From: Desulfuromonas thiophila
Lineage (GTDB): Bacteria; Desulfobacterota; Desulfuromonadia; Desulfuromonadales; Desulfuromonadaceae
DNA: 32,335 bases
Assembly: GCF_900101955.1 (NCBI RefSeq)
Contig: NZ_FNAQ01000022.1
Location: 1 to 32,335 of the forward strand
Reading direction: 5' to 3'
Shown here: piece by piece, positions 1 through 8,058 of the stretch
Layout: each line of letters starts with the position of its first letter
Position numbering within the stretch: position 1 is the stretch's first letter
Program-made: the position numbers and the translations under genes
Notes under the pieces: model-generated
Databases searched by the model: none
Told to the model about the DNA's origin: nothing
Seen by the model: the letters and a program-made list of their open reading frames with translations, nothing else

Positions 1-187
1 TCGGCCTCCCAAGCCATTGCCGGCAGCGGCTGACTGGGACATGCTTTTCGATCTGAACCAGCTCAAGGATCTTGACCAGGCGCTTCTCCGGTTTTGTCAA
101 CGGATCGGGCAGGTTTTCGTCAAGATAGGGGAATAGACTTTGCTGTACTGTTCCCATCAACCATGATACTTTGGCCTTGAGCTTCAT
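1..187 (-). CDS. DDE transposase, N-terminal part (runs off left edge)
   Basis: Read on the minus strand from ATG at 187-185, 62 codons stay open to the window edge. An AGGAGG ribosome site lies at 199-194, six or seven bases before the ATG. The peptide begins MKLKAKVSWLMGTVQQSLFP and continues with PLTKPEKRLVKILELVQIEK and a QWLGRP segment. From memory this is the conserved N-terminal region of IS4/IS5/IS1182-like DDE transposases common in Geobacter relatives; the catalytic domain would lie to the left of the window. The exact IS family cannot be set from 62 residues. Intactness of the gene is unknown. Confidence 0.7.
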   Translation of the reverse strand, partial: MKLKAKVSWLMGTVQQSLFPYLDENLPDPLTKPEKRLVKILELVQIEKHVPVSRCRQWLGRP

Positions 188-770
188 TGGCAACCTCCTG
201 ACAGTTGTTTGGCGTCGTAACCTAACAATATCAGATGGTTGCTTCTGGGACTCGACTTATATGCGGTTGCATCAAATACATTCGGAAGGCCGCATGTACT
301 TTTGCAAGAAGCTCAACTTATCAAAAAAAATCCTGATTAGTTGTTAATTGTCAGCCGCAACTGCCCCCTCTCTCTTTACGAGTTAGATAAGTGCCGCATA
401 CAGCCGCTCCAGCGCAAACTGAAATCCGCTGGAGGACTGGGGTGGGCGCTGATGCTTTGAACACAGGATTTTGATGGTCAGGTTTCCGCGTGGGACGGCG
501 CGTTACCTCTTTTCTGTTGGAGGATTCACCACACACTATATTGCCGGGAGGCGAGGTCTGTCGCTGCAAGCCATCGGACGGCGTCGCCCGTCAAAGCCAA
601 CGGCGCAACGGAATATCGCGCCGCGCCACCCGCACGCAACGAAACCGCGCCACTCAGGTGGTTTGCTCCGCTACCCGGATTTCCCACGCCAAGGGAAAAA
701 GAAGAATACTTACGGGATTTTGAGCAATGAAGTCTAATCTATCAAAAAGCATAGAGAGTGCTCGGTTGAG
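188..770. other. Non-coding or remnant DNA beside the transposase
   Basis: No convincing gene is seen. The stretch 200-350 is AT-richer than the rest of the window and probably contains the outer end of the insertion sequence, but I could not define terminal repeats. A 12-base word, CTGATTAGTTGT, occurs at 333-344 and again at 1196-1207. Between about 480 and 737 all three plus frames are open over most of the length. The third frame ends RWFAPLPGFPTPREKEEYLR at about 650-710, which looks slightly protein-like but has no credible start. This is typical of a dispersed GC-rich repeat or a decayed gene. Confidence 0.4.
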
Positions 771-773
771 TAA

Positions 774-977
774 GGGCCGGAAGGGACTTTTTCAACATCC
801 TGCTGGGCCAAGAGAGCGGATGTCAGGCCGGCGCTACTTTACTGGCAGAGCCGTCAATCTTGGCGGGCCGTGGTGAGGCTGTCAGATATACAGCCCGATC
901 TGGTGGGAGATCATCTTGCCCCGCTGACATTGACGGGCTTCTGCCAGCTGGTGAGGGAGTGCCTGCCTGGTTGTTGA
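774..977 (+). pseudogene. Possible decayed gene fragment
   Basis: One plus frame is open from just after a TAA at 771-773 to a TGA at 975-977. Its residues look protein-like in the second half (for example LSDIQPDLVGDHLAP and TLTGFCQLVRECLPGC), yet it has no start codon with a ribosome site and no family that I recognise. Bases 786-802 (gggactttttcaacatcctg region) resemble sequence I associate with ends of insertion elements. A gene remnant next to mobile DNA is the simplest reading. The downstream stretch to 1235 holds no supported gene. Confidence 0.25.
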
Positions 978-1235
978 GCAGAGGTTGCCAAGGGTCAGAT
1001 TTGGAATCCTATCCTTGCCATCTGGCGGAGTCTCTGTCGGCGGCGGCGATCGGTCTGATCTGTTCCGAGTTGTGGCGGTGGGGCGCTGATGGTATGCTGG
1101 CCCCACAAAAACAACCACCAGAACTAAAGCAATGCTTTTTTTGGGGCTAAGCTGATTTTTCGAATCCGTTTTACCTAGTGATTGCGGAAGCTTATCTGAT
1201 TAGTTGTCAGGACGCCGGGGCCGCCAACCTCTTGT

Positions 1236-1272
1236 AAAAAAGCACTTCACCGCAAGGATGAGTGCTTTTTTT
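1236..1272. terminator. Rho-independent terminator hairpin
   Basis: Eleven perfect base pairs are formed by AAAAAAGCACT (1236-1246) and AGTGCTTTTTT (1261-1271), with a 14-base loop. The T run on one side and A run on the other make it usable in both directions. It separates the debris region from the flavoprotein gene at 1310, so the flavoprotein promoter must lie within or after it, or the hairpin acts as a leader attenuator. Confidence 0.75.
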
Positions 1273-1309
1273 GTACTGGCGCACCAATTGACATCGCAGG
1301 AGAGCCGAC

Positions 1310-2815
1310 ATGACTCAGCATGACGATGGTATCTACGATCTGTGTATTCTTGGGGGTGGGCCGGGAGGTTTTGCCGGCGCCATGCGCGCCTTCGATTTTG
1401 GTAAGCGTGTCTGTCTGGTGGAAGGTGGTGAGATCGGTGGTGCTGGTGTCAAATGGGGGGCGCTGGCGTCGAAGACTCTGTGGGAGCTGGCGAAGGATTA
1501 CAGTACCGCCAGCAAGGTGGATCGGGGCTATCGTGTCGCTGCTCTGAGTGTGAGCTACGCCGAGGTTGCTGCGACGGTCGAGCAGGCGGTGAAGGAACGC
1601 CAGTATCAGATGCTGACGCAACTGGAAAGCTTCAGTCCGCAGCGTTGGAACGGTCCTGGATCAATCACCCTGATGCGGGGCTGGGCGACTTTTAACGATG
1701 GCGCCAGCGTACGGGTGTATCAGGGGCAGGAACACTGGCAGCAGGTGCGCGCTCGCAACTTTCTGATTGCCACGGGCAGTCGCCCCCGCGCCTATCCGGG
1801 GATACAGATTGATCAGCAGCGAATTTTTGACTCCAATGGTATTGGCAGCCTCAAGGCGTTTCCCAAGCGGCTGCTGATTGTTGGTGCCGGTGTTGTCGGA
1901 TGTGAATATGCCAGTATTTTTGCTGCTTTCGGGCAGACTCAGGTGCATCTGGTGGATCATAAGGAGCGGGTGATCCCCTATGAGGATCGCGATGTCAGCA
2001 CCTTTGTTGAACACAGTCTGAGAAATGCCGGTGTAGAGTTGCATCAGCAGGCCTGCCTGCGTGATGTGCGCCATCTGGCCGATAGCGTCGAGGTGATTCT
2101 GGATTATCCCGAAGGGCGCAGCGAGGTGCTGCAGGTGGATGCGGTGCTGGTTTCTGTCGGACGACGGCCCAACCTGGAATATCTGAACCTGACGGCCGCC
2201 GGTGTCGCGGTGGGGCAGAACGGCTATCTGGAAACGGGTGTCGATTGCTGTGCCGCCCGCAATATTTATGCCTGTGGAGACGTGACCTGTCACCCGAATC
2301 TGGTCAATATTGCCGAAATGGAGGCTCGCCTGGCCGTGCGTGATATGTTCGGTCAGCGTGTTCACCCCCTCAACTACCAGAACATGTCGGCTATTATGTT
2401 CTTCAATCCGGCGATCGCCACCGTTGGCCTGAGTGAGGAATCCTGTCAGAAAAAGGGTCTGGCTTATCGTGTGGCCTGGCTTGATAACGCCCTGGTGGCG
2501 CGGGCCATTGCCATGCGCGCAACACGCGGTTTTACCAAGATCGTGGTCAGTGATGATGAAGAAATGAAGATTCTTGGCATGCGAGCGGCTGGTCCGCAGG
2601 TGGCAAACAGCGTCATGGCGATCGCCCACTTCATGGATCACGACAAGGGCGCCATCGATGTGTTGCGTTCAGTCTATCCGCACCCAACCATTTCCGAAGC
2701 GACCCAGGAATGTCTGCGGTTGCTGCTGGGCAAGTCAGTCTACAAACCCTATGCCTTTCCTCAGTGGGTAAAGGTGAGACGCTGGAAACCGAATGGTGGT
2801 TACGCGCCGCTCTGA
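1310..2815 (+). CDS. SthA-like FAD-dependent pyridine nucleotide oxidoreductase without redox cysteines
   Basis: The 501-residue protein has the dinucleotide-binding start LGGGPGGFAGA (residues 14-24), a second Rossmann motif (IVGAGVVGCEYASIF), an FAD-contacting ACGD segment, and the C-terminal dimerisation domain with HPTISE (His458, Glu463). In the disulfide-oxidoreductase family the redox motif is GGTCxxxGCIPSK. Here residues 43-55 read GGAGVKWGALASK, so both cysteines are gone (Gly46, Ala51). Soluble transhydrogenase SthA also departs from the motif (GGGCTHWGTIPSK) and shares the Trp-Gly. A direct flavin hydride-transfer role such as NAD(P)H transhydrogenase or an NADH-dependent reductase fits better than dihydrolipoamide dehydrogenase. 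The start has a GGAGAG ribosome site. The C-terminal HPTxxE pair is kept although there is no disulfide to serve. Confidence 0.8.
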   Translation: MTQHDDGIYDLCILGGGPGGFAGAMRAFDFGKRVCLVEGGEIGGAGVKWGALASKTLWELAKDYSTASKVDRGYRVAALSVSYAEVAATVEQAVKERQYQMLTQLESFSPQRWNGPGSITLMRGWATFNDGASVRVYQGQEHWQQVRARNFLIATGSRPRAYPGIQIDQQRIFDSNGIGSLKAFPKRLLIVGAGVVGCEYASIFAAFGQTQVHLVDHKERVIPYEDRDVSTFVEHSLRNAGVELHQQACLRDVRHLADSVEVILDYPEGRSEVLQVDAVLVSVGRRPNLEYLNLTAAGVAVGQNGYLETGVDCCAARNIYACGDVTCHPNLVNIAEMEARLAVRDMFGQRVHPLNYQNMSAIMFFNPAIATVGLSEESCQKKGLAYRVAWLDNALVARAIAMRATRGFTKIVVSDDEEMKILGMRAAGPQVANSVMAIAHFMDHDKGAIDVLRSVYPHPTISEATQECLRLLLGKSVYKPYAFPQWVKVRRWKPNGGYAPL

Positions 2816-2893
2816 TGGCGTTTGCGGGCGCTGTCTGCGTTGGCTCTTGGCAGGGGCGAAGTCAGAACAGCTTCAGGAAATGAGGGGGAATGA

Positions 2894-3331
2894 ATGGCGA
2901 CGATCTGCTGGAAGTCCTGTTACGAAATTGGCGTCGGTACCTTTGATGCCGAGCACCAGAATCTGGTTCGTCTTGTTAATGCTCTTTACGAAGGAATCCG
3001 CCAGCATCAAGGAGAGCTTCTGGCGCAGGAGGTTCTGGACGAGCTGATTCTTTATACCGACAAGCATTTTCAGCACGAAGAGCAGTATATGGAAAAATAC
3101 AACTATCCTGCCGAAGCCCGCTTGCATCATCAGCAGGAGCATCAGGGCCTCAGAGAGCAGGTGCTGGCCTATCGTCAGCGGCTGCAGAGTGATCCGCAGA
3201 ATCTTCTGTTGCCGGAGTTGTTCCGCTTTCTGCGTCAATGGGTTCTTGACCATATTGTCGAAACCGACATGCAGTTCGGTGCCTTCTTGCGTCAGCACAG
3301 CGTTTATGACTGTGGTCCGCCGGTTCTCTGA
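2894..3331 (+). CDS. Bacteriohemerythrin
   Basis: This 145-residue single-domain protein carries the non-haem di-iron O2-binding four-helix fold. The ligand set is visible: His21 in GTFDAEHQNLV, His58 and Glu62 in DKHFQHEEQYM, His79 and His83 in HHQQEH, His120 and Asp125 in LDHIVETD. The usual N-terminal W-x3-YEIGV signature is present (Trp6 to Val14). Length matches stand-alone bacteriohemerythrins, which bind O2 in the cytoplasm and are abundant in anaerobes and microaerophiles. A GAGGGGG ribosome site precedes the ATG. It follows the flavoprotein by about 78 bases and may be co-transcribed; the HDOD-GGDEF gene ends only 4 bases beyond its stop on the opposite strand. Confidence 0.93.
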   Translation: MATICWKSCYEIGVGTFDAEHQNLVRLVNALYEGIRQHQGELLAQEVLDELILYTDKHFQHEEQYMEKYNYPAEARLHHQQEHQGLREQVLAYRQRLQSDPQNLLLPELFRFLRQWVLDHIVETDMQFGAFLRQHSVYDCGPPVL

Positions 3332-3335
3332 TGTT

Positions 3336-4886
3336 TTAAGGTGTACGGCCGAACCATTTCTTTTTCTGACTGTAAACGACGACGTTGTTGCGGCCTTTCT
3401 TTTTGGCGGCATACAGGGCCTCGTCTGCTCGTGAAATCAATTCATTCTTGCCAAAACCGTCGCGCACCGGTTTGAGATCAGCGACGCCAAAGCTGGCGGT
3501 GAGATGGTAGTGTTCGCGTTCGATGCTGAAACTGTGGCTGGCAATGACGCTGCGCAGTTTCTCGGCCACCTCGTTGGCCGTTTCGGCGTCGGTTTGCGGC
3601 AGGACGATGACAAACTCCTCGCCGCCATAGCGGGCGAACAGATCGTATTCACGGATGGTTGAGCGACACAGATCGCAAAACTGGCGCAGCACCTGGTCGC
3701 CTGCCTGATGACCATGGTTGTCGTTGAACTTTTTGAAATGGTCGATATCAACCATGACCAGGCTAAGAACATCTTCATTGCGATCCGCCCGTTTAATTTC
3801 ACGATCCAATTGGTTCTGGAAATAGCGGTGATTATAGGCCTCGGTCAGACCATCAATGTGCGCCAATCGTTCCAGCAGGGTGTTTTTTTTCTCCAGTTCC
3901 TTCGTCAGCATCTCTAGTTGCACCGTTTTTTCAATCAGGGCCCGGTTCATCTGTTCATAGGTCAGGTTCAGCACGCTGAGTTTGGCATTGGCAATCTGCA
4001 GAATCTCGGCAATGGATTTTTGCGGACTGATTTTCAGATCGAAGAACTTGGCGGTATCCTCCACCTCGGTATGGACCTGCTCAAGGAAGCGCTCCAGGGT
4101 TTTTTCCTGCAGGTTGAGCTTGAGTCGTACCTGTTTTTTGAAGAAGCCCAGCGCTTCGTCGGGTTTATCCGCGTCGCGCACCTCGGCCAGCAGACCGGCA
4201 AGATAGACGAGATTGCACAGCTGTCTCAGGGCGCTGCTGGTGGTTTTGCAGCGGTGGGGCTCGTGGTGATAGCGCAGGGGCAGAATCAGGGCTTCCGGAA
4301 AACCCCAGCGCTTGACAACCTCGCTGCCAATGAAGGTGTGATCCGCGCCAATGATGTCCTGTTCGGCTGCGCAGCGGTCCTGCTGCTGTTCGTTGATACG
4401 CTGTTCCACCCGCGGATATTTTTCAGGGAAGGCCCGGGCAAGAATCAGGATACCCAGATTCTGCAGCAGGCCGGCGACGAAGCCTTCTTCGGAATCCTCC
4501 GCGCCGATTGCTGTCATTAGCATACGGGCAGCGACGGCCTCGAACAGAGATTGCTCCCAGAAGGTTGCGTAATCGAAGCCTGAACCGCGCATCTGATCGG
4601 GTTTAAGGAAGGTGAAGGACAGCACCAGGCTGCGTACGGCGTTGGTGCCCAGAATCGATGCCGCCTGGTGAATGGTGCCGATCTGTTGCGGAAAGCTGTA
4701 GAAGGAGGAGTTGACCACACGCAGAATCTTGGTCGACAGGGAGATATCCTTCGAAATCAGCCCGGCGATGTCGCTGATGGTGGTATCTTCCTCCGCAGCC
4801 ATTGAGATCAGACGGGAAGCGACAGTCGAAAGGGTCGGCAGCTCGTCGCAGGCCAGCACATAATCAAGAACTTCTTGTTCTGACAT
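3336..4886 (-). CDS. HDOD-GGDEF diguanylate cyclase
   Basis: A 516-residue cytoplasmic signalling protein without membrane segments. Residues about 12-210 form an HDOD domain (LPTLSTVASRLISMA, LILPLRYHHEPH). Residues about 290-340 are helical and likely coiled coil (LEMLTKELEKKNTLLERL). Residues about 342-500 form a GGDEF domain with GGEEF at 421-425, the MVDIDHFKKFND metal/GTP-binding stretch, and an RxxD inhibitory site (Arg412 to Asp415) five residues before GGEEF. It should therefore make c-di-GMP and be product-inhibited. HDOD domains usually sense or scaffold rather than hydrolyse. A GAGGAA ribosome site lies before the ATG. No partner gene is adjacent; an EAL protein that could degrade the product lies at 11203-12255. 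Confidence 0.92.
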   Translation of the reverse strand: MSEQEVLDYVLACDELPTLSTVASRLISMAAEEDTTISDIAGLISKDISLSTKILRVVNSSFYSFPQQIGTIHQAASILGTNAVRSLVLSFTFLKPDQMRGSGFDYATFWEQSLFEAVAARMLMTAIGAEDSEEGFVAGLLQNLGILILARAFPEKYPRVEQRINEQQQDRCAAEQDIIGADHTFIGSEVVKRWGFPEALILPLRYHHEPHRCKTTSSALRQLCNLVYLAGLLAEVRDADKPDEALGFFKKQVRLKLNLQEKTLERFLEQVHTEVEDTAKFFDLKISPQKSIAEILQIANAKLSVLNLTYEQMNRALIEKTVQLEMLTKELEKKNTLLERLAHIDGLTEAYNHRYFQNQLDREIKRADRNEDVLSLVMVDIDHFKKFNDNHGHQAGDQVLRQFCDLCRSTIREYDLFARYGGEEFVIVLPQTDAETANEVAEKLRSVIASHSFSIEREHYHLTASFGVADLKPVRDGFGKNELISRADEALYAAKKKGRNNVVVYSQKKKWFGRTP

Positions 4887-5282
4887 GGGATTCCTCGTTC
4901 AGGGAAATGCTCGAAAAAGGGGGCGCTCAACGGTGTCCGCTTCCGCCACGCAGACTGCCGCGGTGTGTTTGGAGCCGGTTGTCGTCCGGTAGACGGACTG
5001 GTGGCCTCAGCGGAGTCTCTGTCGCTGTCTTTTGTTCCCCAGCCCACAGGCTACCACGACTTTACAACATAGCATAAATGCTGCAATCTCTGATCTGATT
5101 AAATGATTATCCGTCCTTTCATGAAAGAGTGGCGACGGAAGGTTTTCTTTTCTGCACCGTCGCCCAGTTTGTGGTAAAAGCGGGCGGTAAAACCATCAAA
5201 TATCATGTCTGGTGCGGTGACGCTGGACAACCTGATATCTTTGTTGCCGGGATCTCATGATTGCCCGAGGAGGGGCTGTTTT
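4887..5282. other. Divergent spacer between the cyclase and the exchanger
   Basis: This 396-base spacer holds the promoters of the two divergent genes, though I could not place a convincing sigma70 pair for either. Two symmetric elements are clear: a perfect 12-base palindrome CTTTCATGAAAG (5116-5127) and, directly after it, an 8-bp inverted repeat GGCGACGG / CCGTCGCC (5131-5138 and 5157-5164) with an 18-base loop. Both precede the exchanger and could be an operator and a leader hairpin. No tRNA or recognised riboswitch core is seen. Confidence 0.5.
5131..5164 (+). promoter_or_regulatory. Inverted repeat in exchanger leader
   Basis: GGCGACGG at 5131-5138 pairs perfectly with CCGTCGCC at 5157-5164. 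The 18-base loop is pyrimidine-rich. The repeat lies about 120 bases before the exchanger ATG and next to a 12-base palindrome at 5116-5127. There is no T tract, so it is not a standard terminator. The role is unknown. Confidence 0.4.
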
Positions 5283-6254
5283 ATGCTGTTGCCAGTGGTT
5301 GCGGTTATTGTGGGTCTGCTTTTGCTGGTCTGGAGTGCGGATCGTTTTGTCGAAGGGGCAGCGGCGACGGCCTGTTATTTCGGCATGCCACCTCTGCTCA
5401 TTGGCATGGTGATCGTTGGTTTTGGCACCTCGGCACCGGAGCTGGTGGTGTCGGCCATTTCGGCTGTCCAGGGCAATCCGGGCATCGCCCTGGGTAATGC
5501 CTATGGCTCGAATATCACCAACATCGCTCTGATCTTGGGGCTGACGGCGTTGCTCAGTCCCATTGCCGTGCATTCGCAGGTGCTGCGCAAGGAATTGCCG
5601 CTGCTGAGTCTGATGACGTTGTTGGCCGCCAGTCAGCTGTTCGATGGTCAGATCAGCCGGGCGGATGCCCTGGTGTTGCTGCTGGTGTTTGCCTTGCTGA
5701 TGGGCTGGACCATCTGGCAGGGGATGAAAAAAAAGACCGATGCGCTGGCCACCGAGATGGAGCAGGAGCTGGTTGCTCATACCCTGCCGCTGCAGCGGGC
5801 GCTGCTGTGGCTGGCGATCGGGCTGGTGCTGCTGATTGTCAGCTCGCGTCTGTTGGTGTGGGGTGCGGTGGCCATTGCCCAACAGTTCGGTGTCAGTGAT
5901 CTGATCATCGGCCTGACGGTGGTGGCGGTGGGAACCTCGTTGCCGGAGCTGGCATCGTCGCTGATGGCGGTCCGCAAGGGCGAGCATGATATCGCCCTGG
6001 GTAATGTGTTGGGATCGAATCTGTTCAATACCCTGGCGGTGGTGGGCATTGCCGGCGCCATTGAGCCGCTGGCGGTTGGCGCCGAGGTCCTGAGGCGCGA
6101 TGTGCTGGTGATGGCACTGCTGACCCTGTCGCTGTTTGTCTTTGGTTACGGCTTTCGCGGGCCGGGCAAGGGCCGGATCAACCGTTGCGAAGGCGCCGGG
6201 TTACTGACGGTGTATCTGGGTTACACGGCCTATCTGGTTCTGACGATTTTTTAG
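5283..6254 (+). CDS. CaCA-type calcium/sodium:proton exchanger (YrbG family), copy 1
   Basis: A 323-residue inner-membrane protein with about ten hydrophobic segments. It shows the two inverted alpha repeats of the Ca2+:cation antiporter superfamily: GFGTSAPELVVS with GNAYGSNITN in the first half and AVGTSLPELASS with GNVLGSNLFN in the second; the acidic Glu of each PE pair is the ion ligand. The start MLLPVVAVIVGLL closely parallels E. coli YrbG. ATG at 5283 was chosen over an upstream in-frame start at 5205 because AGGAGGGG lies at 5268-5275, seven bases away. It is very similar to a second copy at 12599-13576. The ABC transporter starts 44 bases after its stop, so it probably heads the operon ending with the selenoprotein at 8645. 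Confidence 0.9.
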   Translation: MLLPVVAVIVGLLLLVWSADRFVEGAAATACYFGMPPLLIGMVIVGFGTSAPELVVSAISAVQGNPGIALGNAYGSNITNIALILGLTALLSPIAVHSQVLRKELPLLSLMTLLAASQLFDGQISRADALVLLLVFALLMGWTIWQGMKKKTDALATEMEQELVAHTLPLQRALLWLAIGLVLLIVSSRLLVWGAVAIAQQFGVSDLIIGLTVVAVGTSLPELASSLMAVRKGEHDIALGNVLGSNLFNTLAVVGIAGAIEPLAVGAEVLRRDVLVMALLTLSLFVFGYGFRGPGKGRINRCEGAGLLTVYLGYTAYLVLTIF

Positions 6255-6298
6255 CCGGCGATCTGGCTGCCGGCGATCGCCACAGAGGGGAGAGGGCC

Positions 6299-7315
6299 AT
6301 GGGCGTCGAACAGCCGCTTGGGTCACCAATTCTGGAGGTGCAGGGTCTGCACAAACGCTTTGGCAGCGTGCAGGCGGTGGCGCAGGTCGACTTTACGGTG
6401 GCCCAGGGTGAGCTGTTTGGCTTTCTCGGTCCCAATGGCGCCGGCAAGACCACTACCATCAACATGCTGACCGGGCTGGCCCGGCCCGATGGCGGCAGCG
6501 TGCGCATCGCCGGTATTGACTGTATCGCCAATCCGCGCGCGGCCCAGCACCTCATCGGCGTGGTGCCCGATGAAAGCAACCTCTATCCGGAACTGAGCGG
6601 CTTCGACAATCTGTGTTTCTGTGCCGCTCTTTACGGACTGCCTCGGCGCGAACGGCAACTGCGGGCGCGCCAGCTGCTCGACCAGTTTGGCCTGAGCGCC
6701 GCCGCCGACCGCAAATTTTCCCAGTATTCCAAGGGCATGAAGCGCAAACTGACCATTGCCGCTGGCATTATTCACCGACCGCCCATCCTGTTTCTCGACG
6801 AACCCACCACCGGTATCGATGTTGCCAGTGCCCGCCAGGTACGGGAGAAGATTGCCGATCTGCATCGTCAGGGCACCACCATCTTTCTGACCACCCATTA
6901 CATTGAGGAAGCCGAGCGCCTGTGCCAGCGAATCGCCTTTATTGTGGCCGGGCGCATTGTGCGCTGTGCTACCTTGGGCGCGTTGCTGGAACCGGTGCGG
7001 CAACGGCACCAGCTGCTTATCAGCTGTACCCTGAGCGACAGGGTGGTTATGGCGGAATTGGCGCGGCACCTGGCCGCCGTTTTTCCGGCATTGCAGGTGC
7101 AGGCTGGTGCGGCCGGTCAGATCCGGCTGGAAGGCGAACAGCCCATTGCGGTCGGGCCGCTGGTGCGGCTGATCGAGGCGCAGGGCGGCGAGGTGTTCGA
7201 AGCGCGGCGGCTGCAGCCCAATCTGGAGGAGGTTTTTTTGCAGATTACCGGCCTGGACGCACAGGCACTGCAGGGAGAGGCCGCAGGCCGGGGTCGGCGC
7301 GGCGGGCAGGCATGA
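6299..7315 (+). CDS. ABC transporter ATP-binding protein
   Basis: A 338-residue nucleotide-binding subunit. Walker A is GPNGAGKT (residues 44-51), the signature is YSKGMKRKL (about 143-151), Walker B is LFLDEP with Asp167 and Glu168, and the switch histidine lies in TTHYIEEAE. The first 230 residues belong to the CcmA/NatA-type class paired with ABC-2 permeases. The last 100 residues are an accessory C-terminal region ending in a poorly conserved Gly/Arg-rich tail. The start at 6299 has a GAGGGGAGAG ribosome site; an upstream in-frame extension to 6185 overlaps the exchanger and is unlikely. Its TGA overlaps the permease ATG (ATGA at 7312-7315), so the two are translationally coupled. The substrate cannot be read from the sequence. 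Confidence 0.92.
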   Translation: MGVEQPLGSPILEVQGLHKRFGSVQAVAQVDFTVAQGELFGFLGPNGAGKTTTINMLTGLARPDGGSVRIAGIDCIANPRAAQHLIGVVPDESNLYPELSGFDNLCFCAALYGLPRRERQLRARQLLDQFGLSAAADRKFSQYSKGMKRKLTIAAGIIHRPPILFLDEPTTGIDVASARQVREKIADLHRQGTTIFLTTHYIEEAERLCQRIAFIVAGRIVRCATLGALLEPVRQRHQLLISCTLSDRVVMAELARHLAAVFPALQVQAGAAGQIRLEGEQPIAVGPLVRLIEAQGGEVFEARRLQPNLEEVFLQITGLDAQALQGEAAGRGRRGGQA

Positions 7316-8049
7316 AGAGCTGGATCGCGTTCTGGAGCATCCTGTGCAAGGACATGCGCTCCTACTATCTCAAGCCGCCCAATATCAGCTGGGGGCTGAT
7401 TTTCCCGCTGGCCTGGACCGGCATGTTCTTTGTCCGTTCCTCCCAGGGACTCGACAGTATCACCGCCCTGTTGCCGGGGGTGATGGCGCTGTCGATTCTG
7501 TTCGGCACCACCTCCATGCTGGCGGTGACCATCACCTTCGAGAAAAAAAGCCGTTCCTTCGAGCGGCTGTTGCTGGCGCCCCCACCGCTGGAACTGCTGA
7601 TGTTGGCCAAAACCAGCGGCGCCATTGTGTTCGGCAGTCTCAATGCTCTGGTGCCGCTGGCGCTGGCACTGCTGCTGGTCGAGCTGCCGCTGCTGCGCTG
7701 GGCGGTGCTGCTGCCGGCGGCGCTGCTGCTGGCGGTGGCTTCCACCTTTCTGGGGCTGTTTATCGCGGTGGCGGTAAGCGAGGTGTTCGAGGCCCAGACA
7801 TTCTCCAATTTTTTCCGCTTTCCGATGTTGTTTCTCTGCGGTTTGTTCCTGCCGATCGACCAGTTGCCCCTGTGGTTGCAGCCTCTGTCGTACCTGCTGC
7901 CGCTGACCTATGGCGCCGATCTGCTGCACGGCGCGGTGCATGGCGGCCAGCAGTTGCCCTTGTGGCTCGATTTCGGTCTGTTGACCGGCTTCTGTCTGTT
8001 GCTGTTTGGGCTGAGCCTGCGCAACGTGCGACGGCGCTGGATCGCCTGA
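7312..8049 (+). CDS. ABC-2 type permease
   Basis: A 245-residue membrane subunit with six hydrophobic segments. It has the ABC-2 signature near the fifth segment (FRFPMLFLCGLFLPIDQLPL followed by PLSYLLPLTYGADLLHG) and the cytoplasmic FEKKSRSFERLLLAP loop typical of NodJ/DrrB-like exporters. It is the partner of the ATPase with which it overlaps by four bases. The family exports drugs, polysaccharides, lipids or ions (for example Na+ in NatAB); being next to a cation exchanger makes an ion or envelope function conceivable, but nothing in the sequence decides this. Confidence 0.9.
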   Translation: MKSWIAFWSILCKDMRSYYLKPPNISWGLIFPLAWTGMFFVRSSQGLDSITALLPGVMALSILFGTTSMLAVTITFEKKSRSFERLLLAPPPLELLMLAKTSGAIVFGSLNALVPLALALLLVELPLLRWAVLLPAALLLAVASTFLGLFIAVAVSEVFEAQTFSNFFRFPMLFLCGLFLPIDQLPLWLQPLSYLLPLTYGADLLHGAVHGGQQLPLWLDFGLLTGFCLLLFGLSLRNVRRRWIA

Positions 8050-8058
8050 AGGATGACC

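Noticed and set aside
975-977. Possible second recoded TGA in the remnant frame
   Set aside because: No SECIS-like hairpin follows, the sequence after it does not look like protein, and no start is present.
1150-1175. tRNA T-arm-like TTCGAATCC
   Set aside because: No matching stems, anticodon arm or acceptor; a chance match.
1025-5024. 15-base repeat GCGGAGTCTCTGTCG at 1025-1039 and 5010-5024
   Set aside because: One such repeat is expected by chance in 32 kb; the flanks do not match.
5105-5140. c-di-GMP (GEMM) riboswitch suggested by TGAAAGAGTGG
   Set aside because: The rest of the GEMM core (CACGCACAGGGCAAACC and ACGCAAAGCC) is missing.
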